From: Owenia fusiformis
Lineage: Eukaryota; Annelida; Polychaeta; Sabellida; Oweniidae
NCBI GenBank assembly: GCA_903813345.2
Contig: CAIIXF020000002.1
Coordinates: 6,565,772 to 6,629,771 of the forward strand
Direction of reading: 5' to 3'
Length of the DNA stretch: 64,000 nucleotides
The notes under the pieces were generated by a model, which did no database searches, was not told the origin of the DNA, and worked only from the letters and a program-made list of their open reading frames with translations. Positions 36,066 to 50,523 of this stretch are shown here, piece by piece. Both the position numbers and the translations under genes were made by a program. Every line of letters begins with the position of its first letter. Positions within the stretch are counted from its first letter, which is position 1.

Positions 36066-37041
36066 TGCAACATACCACAGTGTTCGGGAGAGACTCGCCT
36101 AGCCTGCTATAACAATCTTACCATGGGTTGTCCACCGAATTTTTGAAATAAATAAACTTGAAGACACTAACCCCCTCTATCGTCAGATTTCTCAGAGAAT
36201 TCTGGTAAAATCACCAAGGTCAAAATCACTCCGCCGCCAGCTTAAAATGAGATTTCCCACTGAACTCTGACATGTTTTCAGATAAATTAGGACCTACCCT
36301 ATAAATATTTAGTCCCGATTCACTTCCCAAACGCTAGATGGCGCTCCAATGGGGTAGGGAAGGAGAAAATGACTTTTTATTCAGAAAACCAAATCACTAA
36401 CGGTAACCGCTAATGTCCTTACTCAGGACTATATCCTAATAGTAAACTGAATTAGTTTGTTTTCTTCCAACATGGTTATATTAGCATTGTAGGCATTATC
36501 CCGATCACAATGGTATATAACAATCCTATATTTGAGAAAAAGCACGGAGGAAAAGTCAATCCTTATAGACACAGGTCCTTTTAGCGAAATTCAGGAAATT
36601 TGATTTTGAGATTTCTTGAAATTTCTTTGGGGTGGGGGTACACCTTACAGATTGCATCACAGATTGAGTACACCCAACTGAGGTGAACATGGCCATATGG
36701 GGTATCATTGGAAAGCGATTTCTACTATCTTTCAAGTGATATCCATGCCAAGGCGTTCAAATGCATCTTATGACGTCATATTGGTAGGAAGAAACAAAGG
36801 TTCATTCAAAACTGCCCCGAAAACAATTGAATGGCACGGGAGAATGGAATTCGGGGTACTTGGCACAGTGGCCTCGCCCCCAAAACACCAAAATTGCTTC
36901 AAAATGTCACGATTTTGGTAGCATTGTTCAGCTAATATACAGCCCTTTAATATGATATGCGCTATTAGGCTTCTCAATGAACTAAAAAACCTCAAAAAGG
37001 GATAAAACCTTCAAAATGCCCCAAAAAAGCGCCTTCTATTA
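35980..37041. repeat. First L monomer (X 35980-36441, Y 36442-37041)
   Basis: This monomer defines the phase of the array: it is complete and begins exactly at the X start. X contains AATAAATAAA and an ACGCTAGATGGCGCTCCAA phrase. Y contains the 8-bp palindrome TGACGTCA (36771-36778) and a CCATATGG palindrome near 36693-36700. Confidence 0.95.
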
Positions 37042-40000
37042 GGTTGAAGATCACAGTAGAGTTTCCCATAGGTGGCCATTATAACATTTTACCCTGTATC
37101 TTATTAACGATTAGTATCCAAGCCTAGTGCAACATACCACAGTGTTCGGGAGAGACTCGCCTAGCCTGCTATAACAATCTTACCATGGGTTGTCCACCGA
37201 ATTTTTGAAATAAATAAACTTGAAGACACTAACCCCCTCTATCGTCAGATTTCTCAGAGAATTCTGGTAAAATCACCAAGGTCAAAATCACTCCGCCGCC
37301 AGCTTAAAATGAGATTTCCCACTGAACTCTGACATGTTTTCAGATAAATTAGGACCTACCCTATAAATATTTAGTCCCGATTCACTTCCCAAACGCTAGA
37401 TGGCGCTCCAATGGGGTAGGGAAGGAGAAAATGACTTTTTATTCAGAAAACCAAATCACTAACGGTAACCGCTAATGTCCTTACTCAGGACTATATCCTA
37501 ATAGTAAACTGAATTAGTTTGTTTTCTTCCAACATGGTTATATTAGCATTGTAGGCATTATCCCGATCACAATGGTATATAACAATCCTATATTTGAGAA
37601 AAAGCACGGAGGAAAAGTCAATCCTTATAGACACAGGTCCTTTTAGCGAAATTCAGGAAATTTGATTTTGAGATTTCTTGAAATTTCTTTGGGGTGGGGG
37701 TACACCTTACAGATTGCATCACAGATTGAGTACACCCAACTGAGGTGAACATGGCCATATGGGGTATCATTGGAAAGCGATTTCTACTATCTTTCAAGTG
37801 ATATCCATGCCAAGGCGTTCAAATGCATCTTATGACGTCATATTGGTAGGAAGAAACAAAGGTTCATTCAAAACTGCCCCGAAAACAATTGAATGGCACG
37901 GGAGAATGGAATTCGGGGTACTTGGCACAGTGGCCTCGCCCCCAAAACACCAAAATTGCTTCAAAATGTCACGATTTTGGTAGCATTGTTCAGCTAATAT
38001 ACAGCCCTTTAATATGATATGCGCTATTAGGCTTCTCAATGAACTAAAAAACCTCAAAAAGGGATAAAACCTTCAAAATGCCCCAAAAAAGCGCCTTCTA
38101 TTAGTAAACTGAATTAGTTTGTTTTCTTCCAACATGGTTATATTAGCATTGTAGGCATTATCCCGATCACAATGGTATATAACAATCCTATATTTGAGAA
38201 AAAGCACGGAGGAAAAGTCAATCCTTATAGACACAGGTCCTTTTAGCGAAATTCAGGAAATTTGATTTTGAGATTTCTTGAAATTTCTTTGGGGTGGGGG
38301 TACACCTTACAGATTGCATCACAGATTGAGTACACCCAACTGAGGTGAACATGGCCATATGGGGTATCATTGGAAAGCGATTTCTACTATCTTTCAAGTG
38401 ATATCCATGCCAAGGCGTTCAAATGCATCTTATGACGTCATATTGGTAGGAAGAAACAAAGGTTCATTCAAAACTGCCCCGAAAACAATTGAATGGCACG
38501 GGAGAATGGAATTCGGGGTACTTGGCACAGTGGCCTCGCCCCCAAAACACCAAAATTGCTTCAAAATGTCACGATTTTGGTAGCATTGTTCAGCTAATAT
38601 ACAGCCCTTTAATATGATATGCGCTATTAGGCTTCTCAATGAACTAAAAAACCTCAAAAAGGGATAAAACCTTCAAAATGCCCCAAAAAAGCGCCTTCTA
38701 TTAGGTTGAAGATCACAGTAGAGTTTCCCATAGGTGGCCATTATAACATTTTACCCTGTATCTTATTAACGATTAGTATCCAAGCCTAGTGCAACATACC
38801 ACAGTGTTCGGGAGAGACTCGCCTAGCCTGCTATAACAATCTTACCATGGGTTGTCCACCGAATTTTTGAAATAAATAAACTTGAAGACACTAACCCCCT
38901 CTATCGTCAGATTTCTCAGAGAATTCTGGTAAAATCACCAAGGTCAAAATCACTCCGCCGCCAGCTTAAAATGAGATTTCCCACTGAACTCTGACATGTT
39001 TTCAGATAAATTAGGACCTACCCTATAAATATTTAGTCCCGATTCACTTCCCAAACGCTAGATGGCGCTCCAATGGGGTAGGGAAGGAGAAAATGACTTT
39101 TTATTCAGAAAACCAAATCACTAACGGTAACCGCTAATGTCCTTACTCAGGACTATATCCTAATAGTAAACTGAATTAGTTTGTTTTCTTCCAACATGGT
39201 TATATTAGCATTGTAGGCATTATCCCGATCACAATGGTATATAACAATCCTATATTTGAGAAAAAGCACGGAGGAAAAGTCAATCCTTATAGACACAGGT
39301 CCTTTTAGCGAAATTCAGGAAATTTGATTTTGAGATTTCTTGAAATTTCTTTGGGGTGGGGGTACACCTTACAGATTGCATCACAGATTGAGTACACCCA
39401 ACTGAGGTGAACATGGCCATATGGGGTATCATTGGAAAGCGATTTCTACTATCTTTCAAGTGATATCCATGCCAAGGCGTTCAAATGCATCTTATGACGT
39501 CATATTGGTAGGAAGAAACAAAGGTTCATTCAAAACTGCCCCGAAAACAATTGAATGGCACGGGAGAATGGAATTCGGGGTACTTGGCACAGTGGCCTCG
39601 CCCCCAAAACACCAAAATTGCTTCAAAATGTCACGATTTTGGTAGCATTGTTCAGCTAATATACAGCCCTTTAATATGATATGCGCTATTAGGCTTCTCA
39701 ATGAACTAAAAAACCTCAAAAAGGGATAAAACCTTCAAAATGCCCCAAAAAAGCGCCTTCTATTAGTAAACTGAATTAGTTTGTTTTCTTCCAACATGGT
39801 TATATTAGCATTGTAGGCATTATCCCGATCACAATGGTATATAACAATCCTATATTTGAGAAAAAGCACGGAGGAAAAGTCAATCCTTATAGACACAGGT
39901 CCTTTTAGCGAAATTCAGGAAATTTGATTTTGAGATTTCTTGAAATTTCTTTGGGGTGGGGGTACACCTTACAGATTGCATCACAGATTGAGTACACCCA

Positions 40001-42027
40001 ACTGAGGTGAACATGGCCATATGGGGTATCATTGGAAAGCGATTTCTACTATCTTTCAAGTGATATCCATGCCAAGGCGTTCAAATGCATCTTATGACGT
40101 CATATTGGTAGGAAGAAACAAAGGTTCATTCAAAACTGCCCCGAAAACAATTGAATGGCACGGGAGAATGGAATTCGGGGTACTTGGCACAGTGGCCTCG
40201 CCCCCAAAACACCAAAATTGCTTCAAAATGTCACGATTTTGGTAGCATTGTTCAGCTAATATACAGCCCTTTAATATGATATGCGCTATTAGGCTTCTCA
40301 ATGAACTAAAAAACCTCAAAAAGGGATAAAACCTTCAAAATGCCCCAAAAAAGCGCCTTCTATTAGGTTGAAGATCACAGTAGAGTTTCCCATAGGTGGC
40401 CATTATAACATTTTACCCTGTATCTTATTAACGATTAGTATCCAAGCCTAGTGCAACATACCACAGTGTTCGGGAGAGACTCGCCTAGCCTGCTATAACA
40501 ATCTTACCATGGGTTGTCCACCGAATTTTTGAAATAAATAAACTTGAAGACACTAACCCCCTCTATCGTCAGATTTCTCAGAGAATTCTGGTAAAATCAC
40601 CAAGGTCAAAATCACTCCGCCGCCAGCTTAAAATGAGATTTCCCACTGAACTCTGACATGTTTTCAGATAAATTAGGACCTACCCTATAAATATTTAGTC
40701 CCGATTCACTTCCCAAACGCTAGATGGCGCTCCAATGGGGTAGGGAAGGAGAAAATGACTTTTTATTCAGAAAACCAAATCACTAACGGTAACCGCTAAT
40801 GTCCTTACTCAGGACTATATCCTAATAGTAAACTGAATTAGTTTGTTTTCTTCCAACATGGTTATATTAGCATTGTAGGCATTATCCCGATCACAATGGT
40901 ATATAACAATCCTATATTTGAGAAAAAGCACGGAGGAAAAGTCAATCCTTATAGACACAGGTCCTTTTAGCGAAATTCAGGAAATTTGATTTTGAGATTT
41001 CTTGAAATTTCTTTGGGGTGGGGGTACACCTTACAGATTGCATCACAGATTGAGTACACCCAACTGAGGTGAACATGGCCATATGGGGTATCATTGGAAA
41101 GCGATTTCTACTATCTTTCAAGTGATATCCATGCCAAGGCGTTCAAATGCATCTTATGACGTCATATTGGTAGGAAGAAACAAAGGTTCATTCAAAACTG
41201 CCCCGAAAACAATTGAATGGCACGGGAGAATGGAATTCGGGGTACTTGGCACAGTGGCCTCGCCCCCAAAACACCAAAATTGCTTCAAAATGTCACGATT
41301 TTGGTAGCATTGTTCAGCTAATATACAGCCCTTTAATATGATATGCGCTATTAGGCTTCTCAATGAACTAAAAAACCTCAAAAAGGGATAAAACCTTCAA
41401 AATGCCCCAAAAAAGCGCCTTCTATTAGTAAACTGAATTAGTTTGTTTTCTTCCAACATGGTTATATTAGCATTGTAGGCATTATCCCGATCACAATGGT
41501 ATATAACAATCCTATATTTGAGAAAAAGCACGGAGGAAAAGTCAATCCTTATAGACACAGGTCCTTTTAGCGAAATTCAGGAAATTTGATTTTGAGATTT
41601 CTTGAAATTTCTTTGGGGTGGGGGTACACCTTACAGATTGCATCACAGATTGAGTACACCCAACTGAGGTGAACATGGCCATATGGGGTATCATTGGAAA
41701 GCGATTTCTACTATCTTTCAAGTGATATCCATGCCAAGGCGTTCAAATGCATCTTATGACGTCATATTGGTAGGAAGAAACAAAGGTTCATTCAAAACTG
41801 CCCCGAAAACAATTGAATGGCACGGGAGAATGGAATTCGGGGTACTTGGCACAGTGGCCTCGCCCCCAAAACACCAAAATTGCTTCAAAATGTCACGATT
41901 TTGGTAGCATTGTTCAGCTAATATACAGCCCTTTAATATGATATGCGCTATTAGGCTTCTCAATGAACTAAAAAACCTCAAAAAGGGATAAAACCTTCAA
42001 AATGCCCCAAAAAAGCGCCTTCTATTA
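37042..42027. repeat. Three L-S dimers (1662-bp higher-order unit)
   Basis: Alternating L (37042, 38704, 40366) and S (38104-38703, 39766-40365, 41428-42027). All three L-to-S junctions read CTTCTATTAGTAAAC, the same junction form, which suggests the dimer itself was amplified. Confidence 0.93.
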
Positions 42028-45000
42028 GGTTGAAGATCACAGTAGAGTTTCCCATAGGTGGCCATTATAACATTTTACCCTGTATCTTATTAACGATTAG
42101 TATCCAAGCCTAGTGCAACATACCACAGTGTTCGGGAGAGACTCGCCTAGCCTGCTATAACAATCTTACCATGGGTTGTCCACCGAATTTTTGAAATAAA
42201 TAAACTTGAAGACACTAACCCCCTCTATCGTCAGATTTCTCAGAGAATTCTGGTAAAATCACCAAGGTCAAAATCACTCCGCCGCCAGCTTAAAATGAGA
42301 TTTCCCACTGAACTCTGACATGTTTTCAGATAAATTAGGACCTACCCTATAAATATTTAGTCCCGATTCACTTCCCAAACGCTAGATGGCGCTCCAATGG
42401 GGTAGGGAAGGAGAAAATGACTTTTTATTCAGAAAACCAAATCACTAACGGTAACCGCTAATGTCCTTACTCAGGACTATATCCTAATAGTAAACTGAAT
42501 TAGTTTGTTTTCTTCCAACATGGTTATATTAGCATTGTAGGCATTATCCCGATCACAATGGTATATAACAATCCTATATTTGAGAAAAAGCACGGAGGAA
42601 AAGTCAATCCTTATAGACACAGGTCCTTTTAGCGAAATTCAGGAAATTTGATTTTGAGATTTCTTGAAATTTCTTTGGGGTGGGGGTACACCTTACAGAT
42701 TGCATCACAGATTGAGTACACCCAACTGAGGTGAACATGGCCATATGGGGTATCATTGGAAAGCGATTTCTACTATCTTTCAAGTGATATCCATGCCAAG
42801 GCGTTCAAATGCATCTTATGACGTCATATTGGTAGGAAGAAACAAAGGTTCATTCAAAACTGCCCCGAAAACAATTGAATGGCACGGGAGAATGGAATTC
42901 GGGGTACTTGGCACAGTGGCCTCGCCCCCAAAACACCAAAATTGCTTCAAAATGTCACGATTTTGGTAGCATTGTTCAGCTAATATACAGCCCTTTAATA
43001 TGATATGCGCTATTAGGCTTCTCAATGAACTAAAAAACCTCAAAAAGGGATAAAACCTTCAAAATGCCCCAAAAAAGCGCCTTCTATTAGGTTGAAGATC
43101 ACAGTAGAGTTTCCCATAGGTGGCCATTATAACATTTTACCCTGTATCTTATTAACGATTAGTATCCAAGCCTAGTGCAACATACCACAGTGTTCGGGAG
43201 AGACTCGCCTAGCCTGCTATAACAATCTTACCATGGGTTGTCCACCGAATTTTTGAAATAAATAAACTTGAAGACACTAACCCCCTCTATCGTCAGATTT
43301 CTCAGAGAATTCTGGTAAAATCACCAAGGTCAAAATCACTCCGCCGCCAGCTTAAAATGAGATTTCCCACTGAACTCTGACATGTTTTCAGATAAATTAG
43401 GACCTACCCTATAAATATTTAGTCCCGATTCACTTCCCAAACGCTAGATGGCGCTCCAATGGGGTAGGGAAGGAGAAAATGACTTTTTATTCAGAAAACC
43501 AAATCACTAACGGTAACCGCTAATGTCCTTACTCAGGACTATATCCTAATAGTAAACTGAATTAGTTTGTTTTCTTCCAACATGGTTATATTAGCATTGT
43601 AGGCATTATCCCGATCACAATGGTATATAACAATCCTATATTTGAGAAAAAGCACGGAGGAAAAGTCAATCCTTATAGACACAGGTCCTTTTAGCGAAAT
43701 TCAGGAAATTTGATTTTGAGATTTCTTGAAATTTCTTTGGGGTGGGGGTACACCTTACAGATTGCATCACAGATTGAGTACACCCAACTGAGGTGAACAT
43801 GGCCATATGGGGTATCATTGGAAAGCGATTTCTACTATCTTTCAAGTGATATCCATGCCAAGGCGTTCAAATGCATCTTATGACGTCATATTGGTAGGAA
43901 GAAACAAAGGTTCATTCAAAACTGCCCCGAAAACAATTGAATGGCACGGGAGAATGGAATTCGGGGTACTTGGCACAGTGGCCTCGCCCCCAAAACACCA
44001 AAATTGCTTCAAAATGTCACGATTTTGGTAGCATTGTTCAGCTAATATACAGCCCTTTAATATGATATGCGCTATTAGGCTTCTCAATGAACTAAAAAAC
44101 CTCAAAAAGGGATAAAACCTTCAAAATGCCCCAAAAAAGCGCCTTCTATTAGGTTGAAGATCACAGTAGAGTTTCCCATAGGTGGCCATTATAACATTTT
44201 ACCCTGTATCTTATTAACGATTAGTATCCAAGCCTAGTGCAACATACCACAGTGTTCGGGAGAGACTCGCCTAGCCTGCTATAACAATCTTACCATGGGT
44301 TGTCCACCGAATTTTTGAAATAAATAAACTTGAAGACACTAACCCCCTCTATCGTCAGATTTCTCAGAGAATTCTGGTAAAATCACCAAGGTCAAAATCA
44401 CTCCGCCGCCAGCTTAAAATGAGATTTCCCACTGAACTCTGACATGTTTTCAGATAAATTAGGACCTACCCTATAAATATTTAGTCCCGATTCACTTCCC
44501 AAACGCTAGATGGCGCTCCAATGGGGTAGGGAAGGAGAAAATGACTTTTTATTCAGAAAACCAAATCACTAACGGTAACCGCTAATGTCCTTACTCAGGA
44601 CTATATCCTAATAGTAAACTGAATTAGTTTGTTTTCTTCCAACATGGTTATATTAGCATTGTAGGCATTATCCCGATCACAATGGTATATAACAATCCTA
44701 TATTTGAGAAAAAGCACGGAGGAAAAGTCAATCCTTATAGACACAGGTCCTTTTAGCGAAATTCAGGAAATTTGATTTTGAGATTTCTTGAAATTTCTTT
44801 GGGGTGGGGGTACACCTTACAGATTGCATCACAGATTGAGTACACCCAACTGAGGTGAACATGGCCATATGGGGTATCATTGGAAAGCGATTTCTACTAT
44901 CTTTCAAGTGATATCCATGCCAAGGCGTTCAAATGCATCTTATGACGTCATATTGGTAGGAAGAAACAAAGGTTCATTCAAAACTGCCCCGAAAACAATT

Positions 45001-48000
45001 GAATGGCACGGGAGAATGGAATTCGGGGTACTTGGCACAGTGGCCTCGCCCCCAAAACACCAAAATTGCTTCAAAATGTCACGATTTTGGTAGCATTGTT
45101 CAGCTAATATACAGCCCTTTAATATGATATGCGCTATTAGGCTTCTCAATGAACTAAAAAACCTCAAAAAGGGATAAAACCTTCAAAATGCCCCAAAAAA
45201 GCGCCTTCTATTAGGTTGAAGATCACAGTAGAGTTTCCCATAGGTGGCCATTATAACATTTTACCCTGTATCTTATTAACGATTAGTATCCAAGCCTAGT
45301 GCAACATACCACAGTGTTCGGGAGAGACTCGCCTAGCCTGCTATAACAATCTTACCATGGGTTATCCACCGAATTTTTGAAATAAATAAACTTGAAGACA
45401 CTAACCCCCTCTATCGTCAGATTTCTCAGAGAATTCTGGTAAAATCACCAAGGTCAAAATCACTCCGCCGCCAGCTTAAAATGAGATTTCCCACTGAACT
45501 CTGACATGTTTTCAGATAAATTAGGACCTACCCTATAAATATTTAGTCCCGATTCACTTCCCAAACGCTAGATGGCGCTCCAATGGGGTAGGGAAGGAGA
45601 AAATGACTTTTTATTCAGAAAACCAAATCACTAACGGTAACCGCTAATGTCCTTACTCAGGACTATATCCTAATAGTAAACTGAATTAGTTTGTTTTCTT
45701 CCAACATGGTTATATTAGCATTGTAGGCATTATCCCGATCACAATGGTATATAACAATCCTATATTTGAGAAAAAGCACGGAGGAAAAGTCAATCCTTAT
45801 AGACACAGGTCCTTTTAGCGAAATTCAGGAAATTTGATTTTGAGATTTCTTGAAATTTCTTTGGGGTGGGGGTACACCTTACAGATTGCATCACAGATTG
45901 AGTACACCCAACTGAGGTGAACATGGCCATATGGGGTATCATTGGAAAGCGATTTCTACTATCTTTCAAGTGATATCCATGCCAAGGCGTTCAAATGCAT
46001 CTTATGACGTCATATTGGTAGGAAGAAACAAAGGTTCATTCAAAACTGCCCCGAAAACAATTGAATGGCACGGGAGAATGGAATTCGGGGTACTTGGCAC
46101 AGTGGCCTCGCCCCCAAAACACCAAAATTGCTTCAAAATGTCACGATTTTGGTAGCATTGTTCAGCTAATATACAGCCCTTTAATATGATATGCGCTATT
46201 AGGCTTCTCAATGAACTAAAAAACCTCAAAAAGGGATAAAACCTTCAAAATGCCCCAAAAAAGCGCCTTCTATTAGGTTGAAGATCACAGTAGAGTTTCC
46301 CATAGGTGGCCATTATAACATTTTACCCTGTATCTTATTAACGATTAGTATCCAAGCCTAGTGCAACATACCACAGTGTTCGGGAGAGACTCGCCTAGCC
46401 TGCTATAACAATCTTACCATGGGTTGTCCACCGAATTTTTGAAATAAATAAACTTGAAGACACTAACCCCCTCTATCGTCAGATTTCTCAGAGAATTCTG
46501 GTAAAATCACCAAGGTCAAAATCACTCCGCCGCCAGCTTAAAATGAGATTTCCCACTGAACTCTGACATGTTTTCAGATAAATTAGGACCTACCCTATAA
46601 ATATTTAGTCCCGATTCACTTCCCAAACGCTAGATGGCGCTCCAATGGGGTAGGGAAGGAGAAAATGACTTTTTATTCAGAAAACCAAATCACTAACGGT
46701 AACCGCTAATGTCCTTACTCAGGACTATATCCTAATAGTAAACTGAATTAGTTTGTTTTCTTCCAACATGGTTATATTAGCATTGTAGGCATTATCCCGA
46801 TCACAATGGTATATAACAATCCTATATTTGAGAAAAAGCACGGAGGAAAAGTCAATCCTTATAGACACAGGTCCTTTTAGCGAAATTCAGGAAATTTGAT
46901 TTTGAGATTTCTTGAAATTTCTTTGGGGTGGGGGTACACCTTACAGATTGCATCACAGATTGAGTACACCCAACTGAGGTGAACATGGCCATATGGGGTA
47001 TCATTGGAAAGCGATTTCTACTATCTTTCAAGTGATATCCATGCCAAGGCGTTCAAATGCATCTTATGACGTCATATTGGTAGGAAGAAACAAAGGTTCA
47101 TTCAAAACTGCCCCAAAAACAATTGAATGGCACGGGAGAATGGAATTCGGGGTACTTGGCACAGTGGCCTCGCCCCCAAAACACCAAAATTGCTTCAAAA
47201 TGTCACGATTTTGGTAGCATTGTTCAGCTAATATACAGCCCTTTAATATGATATGCGCTATTAGGCTTCTCAATGAACTAAAAAACCTCAAAAAGGGATA
47301 AAACCTTCAAAATGCCCCAAAAAAGCGCCTTCTATTAGGTTGAAGATCACAGTAGAGTTTCCCATAGGTGGCCATTATAACATTTTACCCTGTATCTTAT
47401 TAACGATTAGTATCCAAGCCTAGTGCAACATACCACAGTGTTCGGGAGAGACTCGCCTAGCCTGCTATAACAATCTTACCATGGGTTGTCCACCGAATTT
47501 TTGAAATAAATAAACTTGAAGACACTAACCCCCTCTATCGTCAGATTTCTCAGAGAATTCTGGTAAAATCACCAAGGTCAAAATCACTCCGCCGCCAGCT
47601 TAAAATGAGATTTCCCACTGAACTCTGACATGTTTTCAGATAAATTAGGACCTACCCTATAAATATTTAGTCCCGATTCACTTCCCAAACGCTAGATGGC
47701 GCTCCAATGGGGTAGGGAAGGAGAAAATGACTTTTTATTCAGAAAACCAAATCACTAACGGTAACCGCTAATGTCCTTACTCAGGACTATATCCTAATAG
47801 TAAACTGAATTAGTTTGTTTTCTTCCAACATGGTTATATTAGCATTGTAGGCATTATCCCGATCACAATGGTATATAACAATCCTATATTTGAGAAAAAG
47901 CACGGAGGAAAAGTCAATCCTTATAGACACAGGTCCTTTTAGCGAAATTCAGGAAATTTGATTTTGAGATTTCTTGAAATTTCTTTGGGGTGGGGGTACA

Positions 48001-50523
48001 CCTTACAGATTGCATCACAGATTGAGTACACCCAACTGAGGTGAACATGGCCATATGGGGTATCATTGGAAAGCGATTTCTACTATCTTTCAAGTGATAT
48101 CCATGCCAAGGCGTTCAAATGCATCTTATGACGTCATATTGGTAGGAAGAAACAAAGGTTCATTCAAAACTGCCCCGAAAACAATTGAATGGCACGGGAG
48201 AATGGAATTCGGGGTACTTGGCACAGTGGCCTCGCCCCCAAAACACCAAAATTGCTTCAAAATGTCACGATTTTGGTAGCATTGTTCAGCTAATATACAG
48301 CCCTTTAATATGATATGCGCTATTAGGCTTCTCAATGAACTAAAAAACCTCAAAAAGGGATAAAACCTTCAAAATGCCCCAAAAAAGCGCCTTCTATTAG
48401 GTTGAAGATCACAGTAGAGTTTCCCATAGGTGGCCATTATAACATTTTACCCTGTATCTTATTAACGATTAGTATCCAAGCCTAGTGCAACATACCACAG
48501 TGTTCGGGAGAGACTCGCCTAGCCTGCTATAACAATCTTACCATGGGTTGTCCACCGAATTTTTGAAATAAATAAACTTGAAGACACTAACCCCCTCTAT
48601 CGTCAGATTTCTCAGAGAATTCTGGTAAAATCACCAAGGTCAAAATCACTCCGCCGCCAGCTTAAAATGAGATTTCCCACTGAACTCTGACATGTTTTCA
48701 GATAAATTAGGACCTACCCTATAAATATTTAGTCCCGATTCACTTCCCAAACGCTAGATGGCGCTCCAATGGGGTAGGGAAGGAGAAAATGACTTTTTAT
48801 TCAGAAAACCAAATCACTAACGGTAACCGCTAATGTCCTTACTCAGGACTATATCCTAATAGTAAACTGAATTAGTTTGTTTTCTTCCAACATGGTTATA
48901 TTAGCATTGTAGGCATTATCCCGATCACAATGGTATATAACAATCCTATATTTGAGAAAAAGCACGGAGGAAAAGTCAATCCTTATAGACACAGGTCCTT
49001 TTAGCGAAATTCAGGAAATTTGATTTTGAGATTTCTTGAAATTTCTTTGGGGTGGGGGTACACCTTACAGATTGCATCACAGATTGAGTACACCCAACTG
49101 AGGTGAACATGGCCATATGGGGTATCATTGGAAAGCGATTTCTACTATCTTTCAAGTGATATCCATGCCAAGGCGTTCAAATGCATCTTATGACGTCATA
49201 TTGGTAGGAAGAAACAAAGGTTCATTCAAAACTGCCCCGAAAACAATTGAATGGCACGGGAGAATGGAATTCGGGGTACTTGGCACAGTGGCCTCGCCCC
49301 CAAAACACCAAAATTGCTTCAAAATGTCACGATTTTGGTAGCATTGTTCAGCTAATATACAGCCCTTTAATATGATATGCGCTATTAGGCTTCTCAATGA
49401 ACTAAAAAACCTCAAAAAGGGATAAAACCTTCAAAATGCCCCAAAAAAGCGCCTTCTATTAGGTTGAAGATCACAGTAGAGTTTCCCATAGGTGGCCATT
49501 ATAACATTTTACCCTGTATCTTATTAACGATTAGTATCCAAGCCTAGTGCAACATACCACAGTGTTCGGGAGAGACTCGCCTAGCCTGCTATAACAATCT
49601 TACCATGGGTTGTCCACCGAATTTTTGAAATAAATAAACTTGAAGACACTAACCCCCTCTATTGTCAGATTTCTCAGAGAATTCTGGTAAAATCACCAAG
49701 GTCAAAATCACTCCGCCGCCAGCTTAAAATGAGATTTCCCACTGAACTCTGACATGTTTTCAGATAAATTAGGACCTACCCTATAAATATTTAGTCCCGA
49801 TTCACTTCCCAAACGCTAGATGGCGCTCCAATGGGGTAGGGAAGGAGAAAATGACTTTTTATTCAGAAAACCAAATCACTAACGGTAACCGCTAATGTCC
49901 TTACTCAGGACTATATCCTAATAGTAAACTGAATTAGTTTGTTTTCTTCCAACATGGTTATATTAGCATTGTAGGCATTATCCCGATCACAATGGTATAT
50001 AACAATCCTATATTTGAGAAAAAGCATGGAGGAAAAGTCAATCCTTATAGACACAGGTCCTTTTAGCGAAATTCAGGAAATTTGATTTTGAGATTTCTTG
50101 AAATTTCTTTGGGGTGGGGGTACACCTTACAGATTGCATCACAGATTGAGTACACCCAACTGAGGTGAACATGGCCATATGGGGTATCATTGGAAAGCGA
50201 TTTCTACTATCTTTCAAGTGATATCCATGCCAAGGCGTTCAAATGCATCTTATGACGTCATATTGGTAGGAAGAAACAAAGGTTCATTCAAAACTGCCCC
50301 GAAAACAATTGAATGGCACGGGAGAATGGAATTCGGGGTACTTGGCACAGTGGCCTCGCCCCCAAAACACCAAAATTGCTTCAAAATGTCACGATTTTGG
50401 TAGCATTGTTCAGCTAATATACAGCCCTTTAATATGATATGCGCTATTAGGCTTCTCAATGAACTAAAAAACCTCAAAAAGGGATAAAACCTTCAAAATG
50501 CCCCAAAAAAGCGCCTTCTAATA
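42028..50523. repeat. Run of eight L monomers
   Basis: Eight consecutive 1062-bp monomers. They hold four of the five variants noticed: 45364 G to A, 47115 G to A, 49663 C to T and 50027 C to T, each in a single copy. Confidence 0.95.
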
